DNA of 64,000 bases from an uncultured Oscillospiraceae bacterium. GTDB lineage: Bacteria; Bacillota; Clostridia; Oscillospirales; Ruminococcaceae. The notes beneath the pieces are model-generated. The model was not told where the DNA came from, made no database searches, and worked only from the letters and a program-made list of their open reading frames with translations. The stretch lies in the NCBI GenBank assembly GCA_934513685.1, contig CAKSWY010000014.1:1-64000 (forward strand), in the 5' to 3' direction. Both the position numbers and the translations under genes were made by a program. Below, one piece after another: positions 51,792 to 60,421 of the stretch (the stretch's first letter is position 1; every line of letters starts with the position of its first letter).

Positions 51792-53156
51792 TCAGCGGGC
51801 AAAGATGTCGTTCATCTGGCGCACCGGGGGCTGAATGTCCGCGCACACCACAATGGTGGTGTCGCCCGGCTCAAAGCAGGTGTTGCCGTCCGGGATGGTC
51901 ACCTTGCCCTGGCGGCTGACACAGGCCAGCAGAATGTTGGGCCGCAGCGGAATGTCCTTCAGCGGGGTGCCGCAGTGGCGCACCTGATCGTCCACCAGAA
52001 ACTCCATGGCCTCCACCCGGTCGCCCGCAATGCGGTGCAGGGTGAGCATGGTGCCGGTCTGGTTGTGCATGGCGCGCACATAGCGCACGATGTTGGCGCT
52101 GCACAGGTCCTTCGGGCTGACGATGGTGCCCACGCCCATCTGCTCGAACATGCTGGTGTTCTCAATGCGGCTGACCTTGGTGACGATCTTCGGCACGCCC
52201 AGCTGGTTGGCGTACATGGACACCACCAGATTTTCCTCGTCCCGGCCGGTGAGGGTCACCAGCGCGTCGGTGTGTTCCAGGCCCTCGCTGTCCAGAATTT
52301 CCTGGGAGGTGCCGTCGCCGTGGATGATCGAGGCCTTGGGCAGAAGGCCGGCCAGCTCGATGCAGCGGGCGGCGTCCTGCTCAATGATCTTTACCGAGAT
52401 GCCGGCGCGCAGCAGCAGCCGGGCCAGGTGCAGGCTCACGCGGCCGCCGCCCACGATCATGGTCTGGCGCACGGGGTGGGTGCTGATCTGCAGGTTCTTC
52501 ATGAAGCGTGCCAGATCGTCCGCCTGGGCGGTCACATGGATGTGGTCGCCCTCCCGCAGCACGTAGCTGCCGTTGGGGATCAGCGTCTCGCTGCCCCGGG
52601 TCACAGCGCACACCAGCACCTTGACCCCGGCGATCTGGTTCATCTCGCTGAGGGGAATGCCCACCAGCCGGGAGCCGGGCTGAACTTTCAGCTCCACCAG
52701 TTCGGCGCGCCCCTTCGCAAAGGTATCCCGCTTGATGAAGGCGGGAATCTGCAAAATGCGGTGTACTTCGCCCGCCACCGCCAGTTCCGGGTTCACCGTC
52801 ATGGAAAGTCCAAGCTCTTCCCGCATGGCAAACTGCTGTTCAATGTACTCCGGGTTGCGCACCCGGGCAATGGTATGGATCTTCGGGTTCATCTTCCGGG
52901 CGGTCAGGCAGCACAGCAGATTGGTCTCGTCCGCACTGGTGGCCGCAATGACCAGATCCGCCTCCTGCACGTTGGCGGTGCGCAGCGTGCCCATGGTGGC
53001 CGCGTTTCCCTTCACCACCATCACATCGTACCGGCCCACGCTGTCATCCAGCACCTCCTGTTTGGAGTCGATGACCGTCAGGTCGTATCCCTCGCGGGAA
53101 AGTTCTCGGGTGACCGCAAGGCCCACCTTGCCGTCCCCTGCCACAATGATCTTCAT
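51792..53156 (-). CDS. trkA: TrkA potassium uptake regulatory protein (two RCK units)
   Basis: 454 residues: two tandem NAD-binding/TrkA-C pairs. First MKIIVAGDGKVGLAVTREL with VIDSKQE and GNAATMGTLR; second MIVGGGRVSLHLARLLLR with GDGTSQEILDSEG. TrkA-C domains (LVGIPLSEMNQIAGVKVLVCAV; CGTPLKDIPLRPNILLACVS) follow each. It gates TrkH by binding NAD(H)/nucleotides. First gene of the operon. Confidence 0.95.
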   Translation of the reverse strand: MKIIVAGDGKVGLAVTRELSREGYDLTVIDSKQEVLDDSVGRYDVMVVKGNAATMGTLRTANVQEADLVIAATSADETNLLCCLTARKMNPKIHTIARVRNPEYIEQQFAMREELGLSMTVNPELAVAGEVHRILQIPAFIKRDTFAKGRAELVELKVQPGSRLVGIPLSEMNQIAGVKVLVCAVTRGSETLIPNGSYVLREGDHIHVTAQADDLARFMKNLQISTHPVRQTMIVGGGRVSLHLARLLLRAGISVKIIEQDAARCIELAGLLPKASIIHGDGTSQEILDSEGLEHTDALVTLTGRDEENLVVSMYANQLGVPKIVTKVSRIENTSMFEQMGVGTIVSPKDLCSANIVRYVRAMHNQTGTMLTLHRIAGDRVEAMEFLVDDQVRHCGTPLKDIPLRPNILLACVSRQGKVTIPDGNTCFEPGDTTIVVCADIQPPVRQMNDIFAR

Positions 53157-53243
53157 TCCCTGTTCAAGGCTCCTTTCTCACAAGCCGCGAAACAGCCCCC
53201 GCCGCTCTGCTGAAAAAGCGGCGTAACAGGGGCATTTGAAATG

Positions 53244-53272
53244 AGTATAGCATATCCTGGCTTATTTTGAAA
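53244..53272 (-). promoter_or_regulatory. Promoter of trkA-trkH
   Basis: Minus strand TTTCAA (53267-53272), 17-bp spacer, TATACT (53244-53249). Confidence 0.65.
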
Positions 53273-53413
53273 GTACATCCTATGTCTTTTCCCGCCCCTG
53301 CCTCCCATAATATGGAATGGTATTTTGCGCTTGCTTTGTGGATTGTGCACGTTTGGTGCAATTTTTTATTCCGGCGGTAAAATCCGGCGTACTTTTTTCG
53401 CTCTCCCGTTCAC

Positions 53414-53480
53414 TTTACATAGATTTTACAAAAAGCTGCTAGCGTGCTTTACGCAAAAAACTGTAAAGTAACGGTAAAGG
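53414..53480 (+). promoter_or_regulatory. Pho-box-like direct repeats upstream of the phosphate operon
   Basis: TTTACA at 53414-53419 and 53425-53430, exactly 11 bp apart, a further TTTACG at 53448, and the inverse TGTAAAG / GGTAAAG near 53462-53479. PhoB/PhoP-type regulators bind such 11-bp-phased repeats, and the downstream genes encode phosphate uptake and a PhoB/PhoR-like pair. Confidence 0.55.
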
Positions 53481-53592
53481 CAGGTGCATTCGGGCTTTTC
53501 TGCGCGTTTTTGCCCCTTCCTGTGCCCCGCCGGGCGCTCTGCACTCCGCAAGGCCCGCACACGCACCGTAAAGAAATGAGGAATCAAACACC

Positions 53593-55347
53593 ATGAGCAT
53601 TTTCAATCTGTTCACCCTGATGGGTGGTCTGGCTCTCTTTTTATATGGTATGAACCTGATGGGAGAGTCGCTGGAGCAGCAGGCCGGCGGCAAACTGCAG
53701 GTCATCCTCTCCAAGCTCAGCGACAACCCCCTCAAGGGCTTTCTGCTGGGTCTGGGCGTGACCGCCGTGATTCAAAGCTCCTCCGCCACCACGGTTATGG
53801 TGGTGGGCTTCGTCAACAGCGGTATCATGCAGCTGCACCAGGCCGTGGGCATCATCATGGGCAGCAACGTGGGCACCACCGTCACCAGCTGGCTGCTCAG
53901 CCTGACCGGCATTCAGGGCGACAGCTTCTGGGTCAAGATGCTGAAGCCCAGCTCCTTCGGCCCCATTCTGGCCTTTGTGGGCATCGTCCTGTCCATGTTC
54001 TGCAAAAGCAGCAAGAAAAAAGGCGTGGGCAACATCCTGCTGGGCTTCTTCATTCTGATGACCGGCATGGAGTTCATGTCCTCTTCCATGAAGCCGCTGG
54101 CCGATATGCCCTGGTTCAGCAGCCTGTTCCTGCATTTCTCCAACCCAATTCTGGGCGTGCTGGCCGGTGCCGGCCTGACGGCCATCATTCAGAGTTCTTC
54201 GGCCAGCGTGGGCATTCTGCAGGCTCTGGCGCTGACCGGTTCGGTCACCTACGGCAGTGCCATTCCCATCATTATGGGCCAGAACATCGGCACCTGCGTT
54301 ACGGCCATGATCTCCAGCGTGGGCGCCAGCAAAAACGCCAAGCGGGCCGCCTTTGTTCACCTGTATTTCAACGTGATCGGCGTGACCCTGTTCCTGACTG
54401 CGTTCTACGCGCTGAACGCCCTCTTGCATTTTGAAATTATCCATGATACCGTGAGTGTGATGGGCATTGCCGTCATTCACTCTACCTTTAATGTGATCAC
54501 CACGCTGGTGCTGCTGCCCTTCAACCGGGTGCTGGAAAAGCTGGCCATCCTCACCGTGCCCGACGGCACGTCCAAGGATGCCGCTGCCCCCCTGCTGGAC
54601 AAGCGTCTGCTAGGCACCCCCGCGGTGGCCACCAGCCGCGCCCATCAGTGCACCGTGGATATGGCCCAGCTGGCCCAGAGCGGCCTGCTGAAGGCCATGA
54701 GCCTGGTGCACGTCTGGAACGATCAGGTGTCCGACGAAGTGGTGGAGCGGGAAGATCAGGTGGACCATTACGAGGACGCACTGGGCACCTATCTGGTGCA
54801 GCTTTCCGGCCTGCCGCTGACCGTGGATGACAACCGCACCGTGAACACCCTGCTGTATTCTCTGAGCGATCTGGAGCGCATCAGCGACCACTCGCTGAAC
54901 CTGCGCAAGAGCGCGCTGGAAGTGCGGGACAAGCAGGTGGTCTTCAGCCACCAGGCGCTGGAGGACCTGAATCTGGTGGAATGGGCCGTGCAGGACATTG
55001 TGAACCTGACCGTACAGGCCTTCGCCAATCAGGACAACGCCGCCGCGCGGCAGGTGGAGCCTCTGGAGCAGGTGATCGACGAGATCGTGCATCAGGTGCG
55101 CAGCCGCCATGTAGAGCGGCTGCAGAACGGCCAGTGCAGCATCACCAACGGCTTTATTCTGGCGGACCTGCTCACCTGCTATGAGCGTGTGGCCGACCAT
55201 TGCTCCAACGTGGCGGTGGCCATGATCGAGGTGGCCCACGACAGCTTCGACACCCATGAATACCTGCAGGGCGTCAAGGCCGACCGGGAGGGCTTTGACC
55301 GGATGATGGACCAGTACCGCAAGCGGCACGGCCTTGCACAGGCATGA
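53593..55347 (+). CDS. Na+/phosphate cotransporter family protein with C-terminal PhoU domain
   Basis: 584 residues. The N-terminal ~320 residues form the NptA/NPT2 transporter with duplicated QSSSATT (GVTAVIQSSSATTVMVVG; AIIQSSSASVGILQA) motifs and glycine-rich helices (GGLALFLYGMNLMGESLE). The C-terminal ~220 residues are a PhoU-like helical bundle (LSDLERISDHSLNL; DLLTCYERVADHCSNVA, with ExxxDH metal-binding motifs). First gene before a response regulator and kinase. Confidence 0.94.
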   Translation: MSIFNLFTLMGGLALFLYGMNLMGESLEQQAGGKLQVILSKLSDNPLKGFLLGLGVTAVIQSSSATTVMVVGFVNSGIMQLHQAVGIIMGSNVGTTVTSWLLSLTGIQGDSFWVKMLKPSSFGPILAFVGIVLSMFCKSSKKKGVGNILLGFFILMTGMEFMSSSMKPLADMPWFSSLFLHFSNPILGVLAGAGLTAIIQSSSASVGILQALALTGSVTYGSAIPIIMGQNIGTCVTAMISSVGASKNAKRAAFVHLYFNVIGVTLFLTAFYALNALLHFEIIHDTVSVMGIAVIHSTFNVITTLVLLPFNRVLEKLAILTVPDGTSKDAAAPLLDKRLLGTPAVATSRAHQCTVDMAQLAQSGLLKAMSLVHVWNDQVSDEVVEREDQVDHYEDALGTYLVQLSGLPLTVDDNRTVNTLLYSLSDLERISDHSLNLRKSALEVRDKQVVFSHQALEDLNLVEWAVQDIVNLTVQAFANQDNAAARQVEPLEQVIDEIVHQVRSRHVERLQNGQCSITNGFILADLLTCYERVADHCSNVAVAMIEVAHDSFDTHEYLQGVKADREGFDRMMDQYRKRHGLAQA

Positions 55348-55377
55348 CTTTGCCTGCTCTAAAAAGGAGCGTTTTTT

Positions 55378-56067
55378 ATGCTGATCTATTTGGTTGAGGA
55401 CGACCAGTCCATTCTGGAACTGGAAGAATACGCCCTGCAGACCCAGGGGTTTGAAACCCAAGGCTTCGGGGCGGGCGAGAGCTTTTTTGCCGCGTGCAGC
55501 CAGCGCCTGCCGGATCTGGTGATTCTGGACGTGATGCTGCCCGGCGAGGACGGCTTTGCCATCCTAAAAAAGCTGCGCCGCACCCCCGGCGCGGAGACCC
55601 TGCCCGCCGTCATGGTGACGGCCCGCACCGCCGAGCTGGATGTGGTGAAGGGGCTGGATCAGGGCGCCGACGACTACATCTCCAAGCCCTTCGGCGTGCT
55701 GGAGTTTGTCAGCCGGGTCAAGGCCGTGCTGCGCCGGGCCGACAAGGCCCCCGGGCACCTGAGCTTCGGCGGCATCCGCATGGACCCGTCTGCCCGCCGG
55801 GTGCAGGCAGACGGAGCCCCGGTGGAGCTGACCTACAAGGAATTCGAGCTACTGCATCTGTTTTTGCTGAACGCGGGGCAGGTGCTCACCCGGGACGCCA
55901 TCATGCAGCAGGTGTGGGGCACCGATTTCTGCGGCGAGAGCCGCACCGTGGATATGCACGTGCGCACCCTGCGCCAGAAGCTGGGGAATGCAGGCCGCTG
56001 CATCCAGACCGTGCGCAAGGTGGGCTACCGTCTGGCTCTGCCTGAGGATGAGGGAACTGCCGAATGA
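55378..56067 (+). CDS. PhoB/OmpR-type response regulator
   Basis: 229 residues: receiver domain with acidic pocket (Glu7, Asp8, Asp9), phospho-acceptor Asp51 (LVILDVMLPGEDGF), Thr near VTARTAE and Lys103 (DDYISKPFG); then a winged-helix DNA-binding domain (LTYKEFELLHLFLLNAGQVL; RTVDMHVRTLRQKLG). SD AAAAAGGAG. Overlaps the kinase start by 4 bp (ATGA). Context with NptA-PhoU and the repeats upstream indicates phosphate control. Confidence 0.94.
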   Translation: MLIYLVEDDQSILELEEYALQTQGFETQGFGAGESFFAACSQRLPDLVILDVMLPGEDGFAILKKLRRTPGAETLPAVMVTARTAELDVVKGLDQGADDYISKPFGVLEFVSRVKAVLRRADKAPGHLSFGGIRMDPSARRVQADGAPVELTYKEFELLHLFLLNAGQVLTRDAIMQQVWGTDFCGESRTVDMHVRTLRQKLGNAGRCIQTVRKVGYRLALPEDEGTAE

Positions 56068-57437
56068 AACGGAGCATTGAGGAGACCATCAACTACCGGC
56101 TGCTGTTTATGGGCATGGTGAGCCTGGTGCTCACCGCGGCTCTGACCATTTTTGTGTTTCACCAGAGTTTTTCCCATCAGGTGGAGCATGATCTGGAGCT
56201 GACCACCCGCTCGGTCGCAAGCAGCTATGCCCTCAGCGGCGACGAGCGGGTTCTGGAAGTTTCCGCTCAGGATTCGCTGCGCATTACCCTCATTGCGCAG
56301 GACGGCAGCGTTCTGTACGACAGTGCCGCCGGCACCGTGCTGGAAAACCATCTGGAACGCCCGGAGGTGCAGCAGGCCCTGCACAGCGACAACGGCGTGG
56401 GCATCGCCCAGCGGGAAAGCAGCACCGTCGGCTACCGCACCTATTACTGCGCCCTGCGGCTGGAAAACGGCAGTGTACTTCGCCTCGGGTTGGACGCCGC
56501 CAGCACCTACGGCTTTTTCGACGAGGCCCTGCCGGCCATCGTGGTCAGCTGCATGGTCATTCTGGGGCTGAGCGTGCTGGCCAGCTGGCTGCTCACCCGC
56601 AGCCTGGTGCGGCCCATCGTGCAGATGGGCGAGGATCTGGAGCACATCGAGGACCATGTTCCCTACGCCGAGCTGGTGCCCTTCGCCCAGACGATCCAGA
56701 GCGACCGGCTGCTGCGCCAGAACAACGAGCGCATGCGGCGGGAATTCACCGCCAACGTGAGCCACGAGCTGAAAACCCCGCTCACCAGCATTTCCGGTTA
56801 CGCCGAGCTGATTGAAGCCGGCATGGCCAAGCCGCAGGATGTGACCGTATTCGCCGGGCGCATCCGCACCGAGGCCGCCCGCCTGCAGTCGCTGGTGGCC
56901 GACATCATCCAGCTGAGCCAGCTGGACGACATGAGCAGCGAAGCCGTCGAGGGGCAGGCACCGGAGCAGGCCAAGTTCGCCCCGGTGTCCCTGCTGGTGC
57001 TGGCCCGCCGCTGCACCGAGAGCCTGGCCCTGAACGCCCAGAAGGCCTACGTCACCCTGCTGGCCGAGGGCGAGGACCTGACCGTACAGGGCGACCAGCG
57101 CCTGCTGGAGGAGCTGTGCTTCAACCTGTGCGACAATGCCATTCGCTACAACCGCCCCGGCGGGCGGGTCATCCTGCACGTGGAAACGCGGGACGGCCAC
57201 CCCACTCTTCGGGTGGAGGACAACGGCATCGGCATTTCGCCGGAGCATCAGGCCCGTGTGTTTGAGCGCTTTTATCGGGTGGATAAAAGCCGCAGCAAGG
57301 CCACCGGCGGCACCGGCCTTGGGCTTGCCATTGTGAAGCACATCGCCCTGCTGCACGGTGCCCAGCTGAAGCTGGAAAGCCGTGAAAACGAGGGTACCAC
57401 CATCACGGTGCTGTTCCCGGTGCAGAGCAAAAAGTAA
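56064..57437 (+). CDS. PhoR-like sensor histidine kinase
   Basis: 457 residues: membrane helix about 12-33, extracytoplasmic region 34-155 (CACHE-like, unassigned), second helix about 156-178, HAMP-like segment, dimerisation domain with phospho-His234 (FTANVSHELKTPLTS), and ATPase motifs (N box LCFNLCDNAIRYN, G1 VEDNGIGIS, G2 GGTGLGLAIVKH). Probably phosphorylates the adjacent regulator under phosphate limitation, with the PhoU domain of the transporter as a possible input. Confidence 0.93.
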   Translation: MKRSIEETINYRLLFMGMVSLVLTAALTIFVFHQSFSHQVEHDLELTTRSVASSYALSGDERVLEVSAQDSLRITLIAQDGSVLYDSAAGTVLENHLERPEVQQALHSDNGVGIAQRESSTVGYRTYYCALRLENGSVLRLGLDAASTYGFFDEALPAIVVSCMVILGLSVLASWLLTRSLVRPIVQMGEDLEHIEDHVPYAELVPFAQTIQSDRLLRQNNERMRREFTANVSHELKTPLTSISGYAELIEAGMAKPQDVTVFAGRIRTEAARLQSLVADIIQLSQLDDMSSEAVEGQAPEQAKFAPVSLLVLARRCTESLALNAQKAYVTLLAEGEDLTVQGDQRLLEELCFNLCDNAIRYNRPGGRVILHVETRDGHPTLRVEDNGIGISPEHQARVFERFYRVDKSRSKATGGTGLGLAIVKHIALLHGAQLKLESRENEGTTITVLFPVQSKK

Positions 57438-57492
57438 GTTTGCGGGGATTCTTTGTAGGATTCCGGAATGGTTTCAGAATCGAATGAACACA

Positions 57493-57535
57493 GCATGGCC
57501 GCGGTTGCCGAGAAGGTACCGCGGCCATGCTTTTT
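57493..57535 (+). terminator. Terminator of the phosphate operon
   Basis: Perfect 13-bp stem gcatggccgcggt / accgcggccatgc with a 12-base loop and T5 tail. Confidence 0.92.
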
Positions 57536-57746
57536 ATGTTTTTGCGTGTTGCTGCCGCGCCTGCGCCTGCAAACACACGGCGGCGTTTGCGGCCCGAAAC
57601 TTTTACGAAACATCGCGCTTCTCAGACGAACTCCTCAGAGCAACTTCTCACAAGCTCCTCTTAGAATAACGGCTAATCTTACCCCGCTCGTTCCCACACC
57701 GTCTCGTTCCCACACCGTACAGGATTCAAAATTCATAAGAACAAAC

Positions 57747-57795
57747 AAAAGGGCGGAGGCCCGCTTCCCTTACGAGAAGCGGGCCTCCGCCTTTT
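57747..57795 (-). terminator. Terminator of hsp20 (bidirectional in form)
   Basis: aaaagggcggaggcccgctt / aagcgggcctccgcctttt; on the minus strand followed by TTTTGT, about 70 bp after the hsp20 stop. Confidence 0.88.
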
Positions 57796-57865
57796 GCATC
57801 TGACAGCTCAGGAAGCGTTCGTCCGACCTGCGAGAAGCCGATCAGAGCGCGCTGCCGGGCCAAGT

Positions 57866-58318
57866 TTATTCAATGGCGATCCGGTTCGAGGTGGACACCT
57901 GAGGCTGATCCTTCTTGGGGATGGTCAGGGTCAGCACACCAGACTCGTACTTGCCCTTCACTTCACCGGGCTGTACATCGCCCACGTAAAAGCTGCGGCT
58001 TACGGCACCGGCGTACCGCTCCTTGCGGATGTAGCTGCCGTCCTTCTCGGATTCATCCTTATCCAGGCCCTTCTCCGCGCTGACGGTCAGCGTACCATCC
58101 TTCAGTTCCACCTGAACCTCGTCTTTCGTGAAGCCGGGCAGATCAATGGACAGCTCGTAATTGCCATCCACGTCCCGCACATCGGTCTTCATCAGGTTCT
58201 TGGCATGCTTGCCGTACAGGGCATTCTGCCCGCCGAACAGGCTGCGGTCAAACCCATTTTCAAAAGGATCGGTAAAGAAATCATCGAACAAGCTTTCACC
58301 AAAAACAGTCGGCAACAT
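57866..58318 (-). CDS. Hsp20/alpha-crystallin small heat-shock protein
   Basis: ATP-independent holdase chaperone, 150 residues. N-terminus MLPTVFGESLFDDFFTDPF, alpha-crystallin domain from MKTDVRDVDGNYELSIDLPGF to GVLTLTIPKKD (the AxxxxGVLTLxxPK signature as YESGVLTLTIPK). Start at 58318 has TTGGAGGAAT upstream. Controlled by a CIRCE-bearing promoter, so the HrcA repressor is expected. Confidence 0.94.
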   Translation of the reverse strand: MLPTVFGESLFDDFFTDPFENGFDRSLFGGQNALYGKHAKNLMKTDVRDVDGNYELSIDLPGFTKDEVQVELKDGTLTVSAEKGLDKDESEKDGSYIRKERYAGAVSRSFYVGDVQPGEVKGKYESGVLTLTIPKKDQPQVSTSNRIAIE

Positions 58319-58469
58319 AAAACATTCCTCCAAATCATATGCCACTTTCGTGCCATCGGCGGGGTGCCGCTCCAAAACGTTTCAGCCGGTCGCCCGGCAT
58401 CCCGGTTTTGTTCTTGCGCCCCACTTTGGGAGGAGGTCTCTTTCGGGCCCTTCTTCTTGGTACGCTTAT

Positions 58470-58498
58470 ATAATAGTCGCAAGGATTAGCAATGTCAA
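58470..58498 (-). promoter_or_regulatory. Sigma-A promoter of hsp20
   Basis: Minus strand TTGACA (58493-58498), 17-bp spacer, TATTAT (58470-58475). The -35 lies inside the CIRCE element. Confidence 0.85.
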
Positions 58499-58512
58499 TA
58501 GCTGAGTGCTAA
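58486..58512 (-). promoter_or_regulatory. CIRCE element (HrcA operator)
   Basis: TTAGCAATG (58486-58494), 9-bp spacer, GAGTGCTAA (58504-58512). One half-site is perfect, the other keeps TTAGCA; the 9-N9-9 layout is the CIRCE consensus. Confidence 0.87.
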
Positions 58513-58759
58513 TTTTCACAAATAAATAAAGTCTCGTTCATCTTTTTGTCACGTTCCGCGCCAGGATTTCGCAAAATTGTTCGTTTGCTCAAAGTTTTTA
58601 AATCAGAAAGGCTGAACCAGCACAAACCCTCTCCGTTCTCTGTGGCCTGTTCTTTATAATCTCGTTCCTGTATCCCTTGTTTTATCAGTTACAAGCAGCA
58701 ATTGCTAGCACGAAGTCCACTTGCAATTGGCTTTTCCCGTCTATACTCTGCATTGCAGC

Positions 58760-58792
58760 AAAAAGGGCGGCGCTGCCCAGGCAGCGCCGCCC
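58760..58792 (-). terminator. Terminator of rubrerythrin gene
   Basis: gggcggcgctgcc / ggcagcgccgccc with a 2-base gap, followed on the minus strand by TTTTTG. Confidence 0.9.
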
Positions 58793-58813
58793 CATGTGTT
58801 CTTAAATTTGCTC

Positions 58814-59356
58814 TCAGCCGAAGTACCGGTTCAGCAGGCCCTCCAGAGCGCGGCCGTGACGGGCTTCGTCCTTGGCCATCTCATGCACGGTGTCATGAAT
58901 GGCATCCAGGCCCAGCTCCTTGGCCTTCTTGGCCAGCTCCATCTTGCCCTCGCAGGCACCGCACTCGGCATCCACACGGGCAGCCAGGTTCTTCTTGGTG
59001 CTGTCGGTCAGCACTTCGCCCAGCAGCTCGGCGAACTTGGCAGCGTGCTCGGCCTCCTCAAAGGCGTAGCGCTTCCAGGCCTCGGCAACCTCGGGGTAGC
59101 CCTCGCGGTCAGCCACACGGCTCATGGCCAGGTACATACCAACTTCGCTGCACTCGCCGTTGAAGTTCTCGCGCAGGCCCTGGATGATCTCCTCGGGCGC
59201 ATCCTTGGCAATGCCCACCACATGCTCGGTAACGTAGTTGCGCTCGGTGGTGCTCAGCTCCTTAAACTTGCTCTTGGGGGCCTTGCACTGGGGGCAGAAC
59301 TCCGGGGCTTCGCCCTCGGCCACGTAACCACAGACGGTGCAAACAAACTTTTTCAT
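58814..59356 (-). CDS. Rubrerythrin with N-terminal rubredoxin domain (reverse rubrerythrin)
   Basis: Peroxide-reducing non-heme iron protein of anaerobes. 180 residues: N-terminal rubredoxin-like iron site Cys6/Cys9 and Cys21/Cys24 ([14 protein letters not shown]), then a ferritin-like four-helix bundle with di-iron ligands in [22 protein letters not shown], and [12 protein letters not shown]. Rubredoxin at the N-terminus instead of the C-terminus defines the reverse form typical of Clostridia. SD GGAGGA. Promoter carries a Fur/PerR-like palindrome. Confidence 0.94.
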   Translation of the reverse strand: MKKFVCTVCGYVAEGEAPEFCPQCKAPKSKFKELSTTERNYVTEHVVGIAKDAPEEIIQGLRENFNGECSEVGMYLAMSRVADREGYPEVAEAWKRYAFEEAEHAAKFAELLGEVLTDSTKKNLAARVDAECGACEGKMELAKKAKELGLDAIHDTVHEMAKDEARHGRALEGLLNRYFG

Positions 59357-59427
59357 AGGTACATCCTCCATCTATTTTATAAAATTGCTTTGGGATTCGG
59401 TTCCGGTTGGGCCCGGAATCATTCTGC

Positions 59428-59448
59428 AAATAGGAATCATTTCTATTT
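59428..59448. promoter_or_regulatory. Fur/PerR-type operator palindrome upstream of rubrerythrin
   Basis: 21-bp palindrome, AAATAGGAAT-C-ATTTCTATTT, with 9 of 10 positions symmetric. It sits just downstream of the -10 element, so a bound repressor would block transcription. Peroxide-responsive PerR is the natural candidate. Confidence 0.65.
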
Positions 59449-59457
59449 GTTGAGATT

Positions 59458-59486
59458 ATTGTACCACTGGTTTGTGCCTTCGTCAA
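59458..59486 (-). promoter_or_regulatory. Promoter of the rubrerythrin gene
   Basis: Minus strand TTGACG (59481-59486), 17-bp spacer, TACAAT (59458-59463). Confidence 0.8.
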
Positions 59487-59577
59487 GCGTTTTCACAAAC
59501 TTTTACAAAACATTTTTCGGCTATGGAGTTCGGCTGCCTTCGCGCGCAGGCTTCTCACTTTTTCGCTGCTTCGCCGC

Positions 59578-60093
59578 TTATCTTCCCCGGTAGCCCATTT
59601 TCTCCAGTGCCGGCAGCAGGGCGCTCAGGCTGGCCGCCGTTACGCCGCCCATGGCCAGCCCTGAAACCAGCAGCACCGGCGCATACCCCAGGGCAAGCCG
59701 GCTGGAAAGCACCACGCCGGCCCCTGCCAGCTGGCCCAGATTGTGCGCCACCGCCCCGCACACCGACAGAATGAACCAGGTGGGCCGGTGGGGCAGGTGG
59801 TACAGCGCCCACATCACCCCCAGCGACAGCAGCCCCCCGCACAGCGACAGCAGCCCCGCCACCGGCCCCCGGGTGAGCAGGGTAAACAGCGCTTTCAGCA
59901 CCACCAGCAGCAGCGCCTGCCGCGCCCCCATAAAGAACACCGCATACATCACCACAATGTTGGCCAGGCCGATTTTCACGCCCGGGGCCAGCCCCAGCAG
60001 CGGCGTAATGGCCGACTCCGCCATGGACAGCACAATGGCCAGCGCAAACAGCAGGCCGGAAAGCGCCACCTCGTGTGCTTTTTTGTTTCTCAT
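59578..60093 (-). CDS. Gx transporter family membrane protein (heptaprenyl diphosphate synthase component I-like)
   Basis: 171 residues, five to six hydrophobic helices. KKAHEVALSGLLFALAIVLSMAESAITPL, GVKIGLANIVVMYAVFFMGARQA, LCGGLLSLGVMWALY and SVCGAVAHNLGQLAGAGVVL match the PF07456 family, an ECF-S-like group. The substrate is unproven. ATG at 60093 is better spaced from GAGGGG than the GTG at 60099. It often neighbours a NusG-like or ApbE/FMN-binding gene; none is seen here. Confidence 0.85.
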   Translation of the reverse strand: MRNKKAHEVALSGLLFALAIVLSMAESAITPLLGLAPGVKIGLANIVVMYAVFFMGARQALLLVVLKALFTLLTRGPVAGLLSLCGGLLSLGVMWALYHLPHRPTWFILSVCGAVAHNLGQLAGAGVVLSSRLALGYAPVLLVSGLAMGGVTAASLSALLPALEKMGYRGR

Positions 60094-60222
60094 CGTCACG
60101 GCCCCTCTCGGTGTTTGTTTCTTTCATCTTAGTGTCTCCCCCATCCTCTTGTCAAGTTGCGTCCGCACCACCCCGCTTCATGAAAAATGTGTAAACATTC
60201 CCCGGCTTTTCCCGCAAAGGCC

Positions 60223-60251
60223 TTGCAATCATTCGGACAATCGTGTACCAT
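60223..60251 (+). promoter_or_regulatory. Possible promoter of the DUF4358-MBOAT-DHHW operon
   Basis: TTGCAA (60223-60228), 17-bp spacer, TACCAT (60246-60251), leaving a leader of about 165 nt. The gap 60,094-60,421 holds no gene. Confidence 0.45.
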
Positions 60252-60421
60252 TTATATATGTTCGCGCGCGTTATAAAGGGCGTGCGGGCAGCGCGGGGGC
60301 ATTTCTTTTTGCCTTTGGTGCGTATGGCTGTGCCGTGCACGGGCCATGCTAGGCTCAAAACGCCCCGGCTTCATTCCGTTTGTTCATTTGAATGAAATAC
60401 AAAAAAGAGGAGACCCTAATC

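Larger units (their letters stand above)
53157..53592. other. Intergenic region with trkA promoter and Pho-box-like repeats
   Basis: 436 bp between divergent trkA and nptA. It holds the trkA promoter (53244-53272), an AT-rich centre, and repeated TTTACA-like elements at 53414-53476. No gene seen. Confidence 0.6.
57438..57865. other. Gap between sensor kinase and hsp20 with two terminators
   Basis: Apart from terminators at 57493-57535 and 57747-57795 I see no gene; short open frames here have no start signals or recognisable sequence. Confidence 0.6.
58319..58759. other. Intergenic region upstream of hsp20
   Basis: Holds the hsp20 leader, promoter and CIRCE element (58470-58512). From 58513 to 58759 there is AT-rich sequence without a credible gene. 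Confidence 0.6.

Noticed and set aside
57382..57803. Two overlapping plus-strand frames after the sensor kinase
   Set aside because: They run through the kinase terminator and a second terminator, with no family features.
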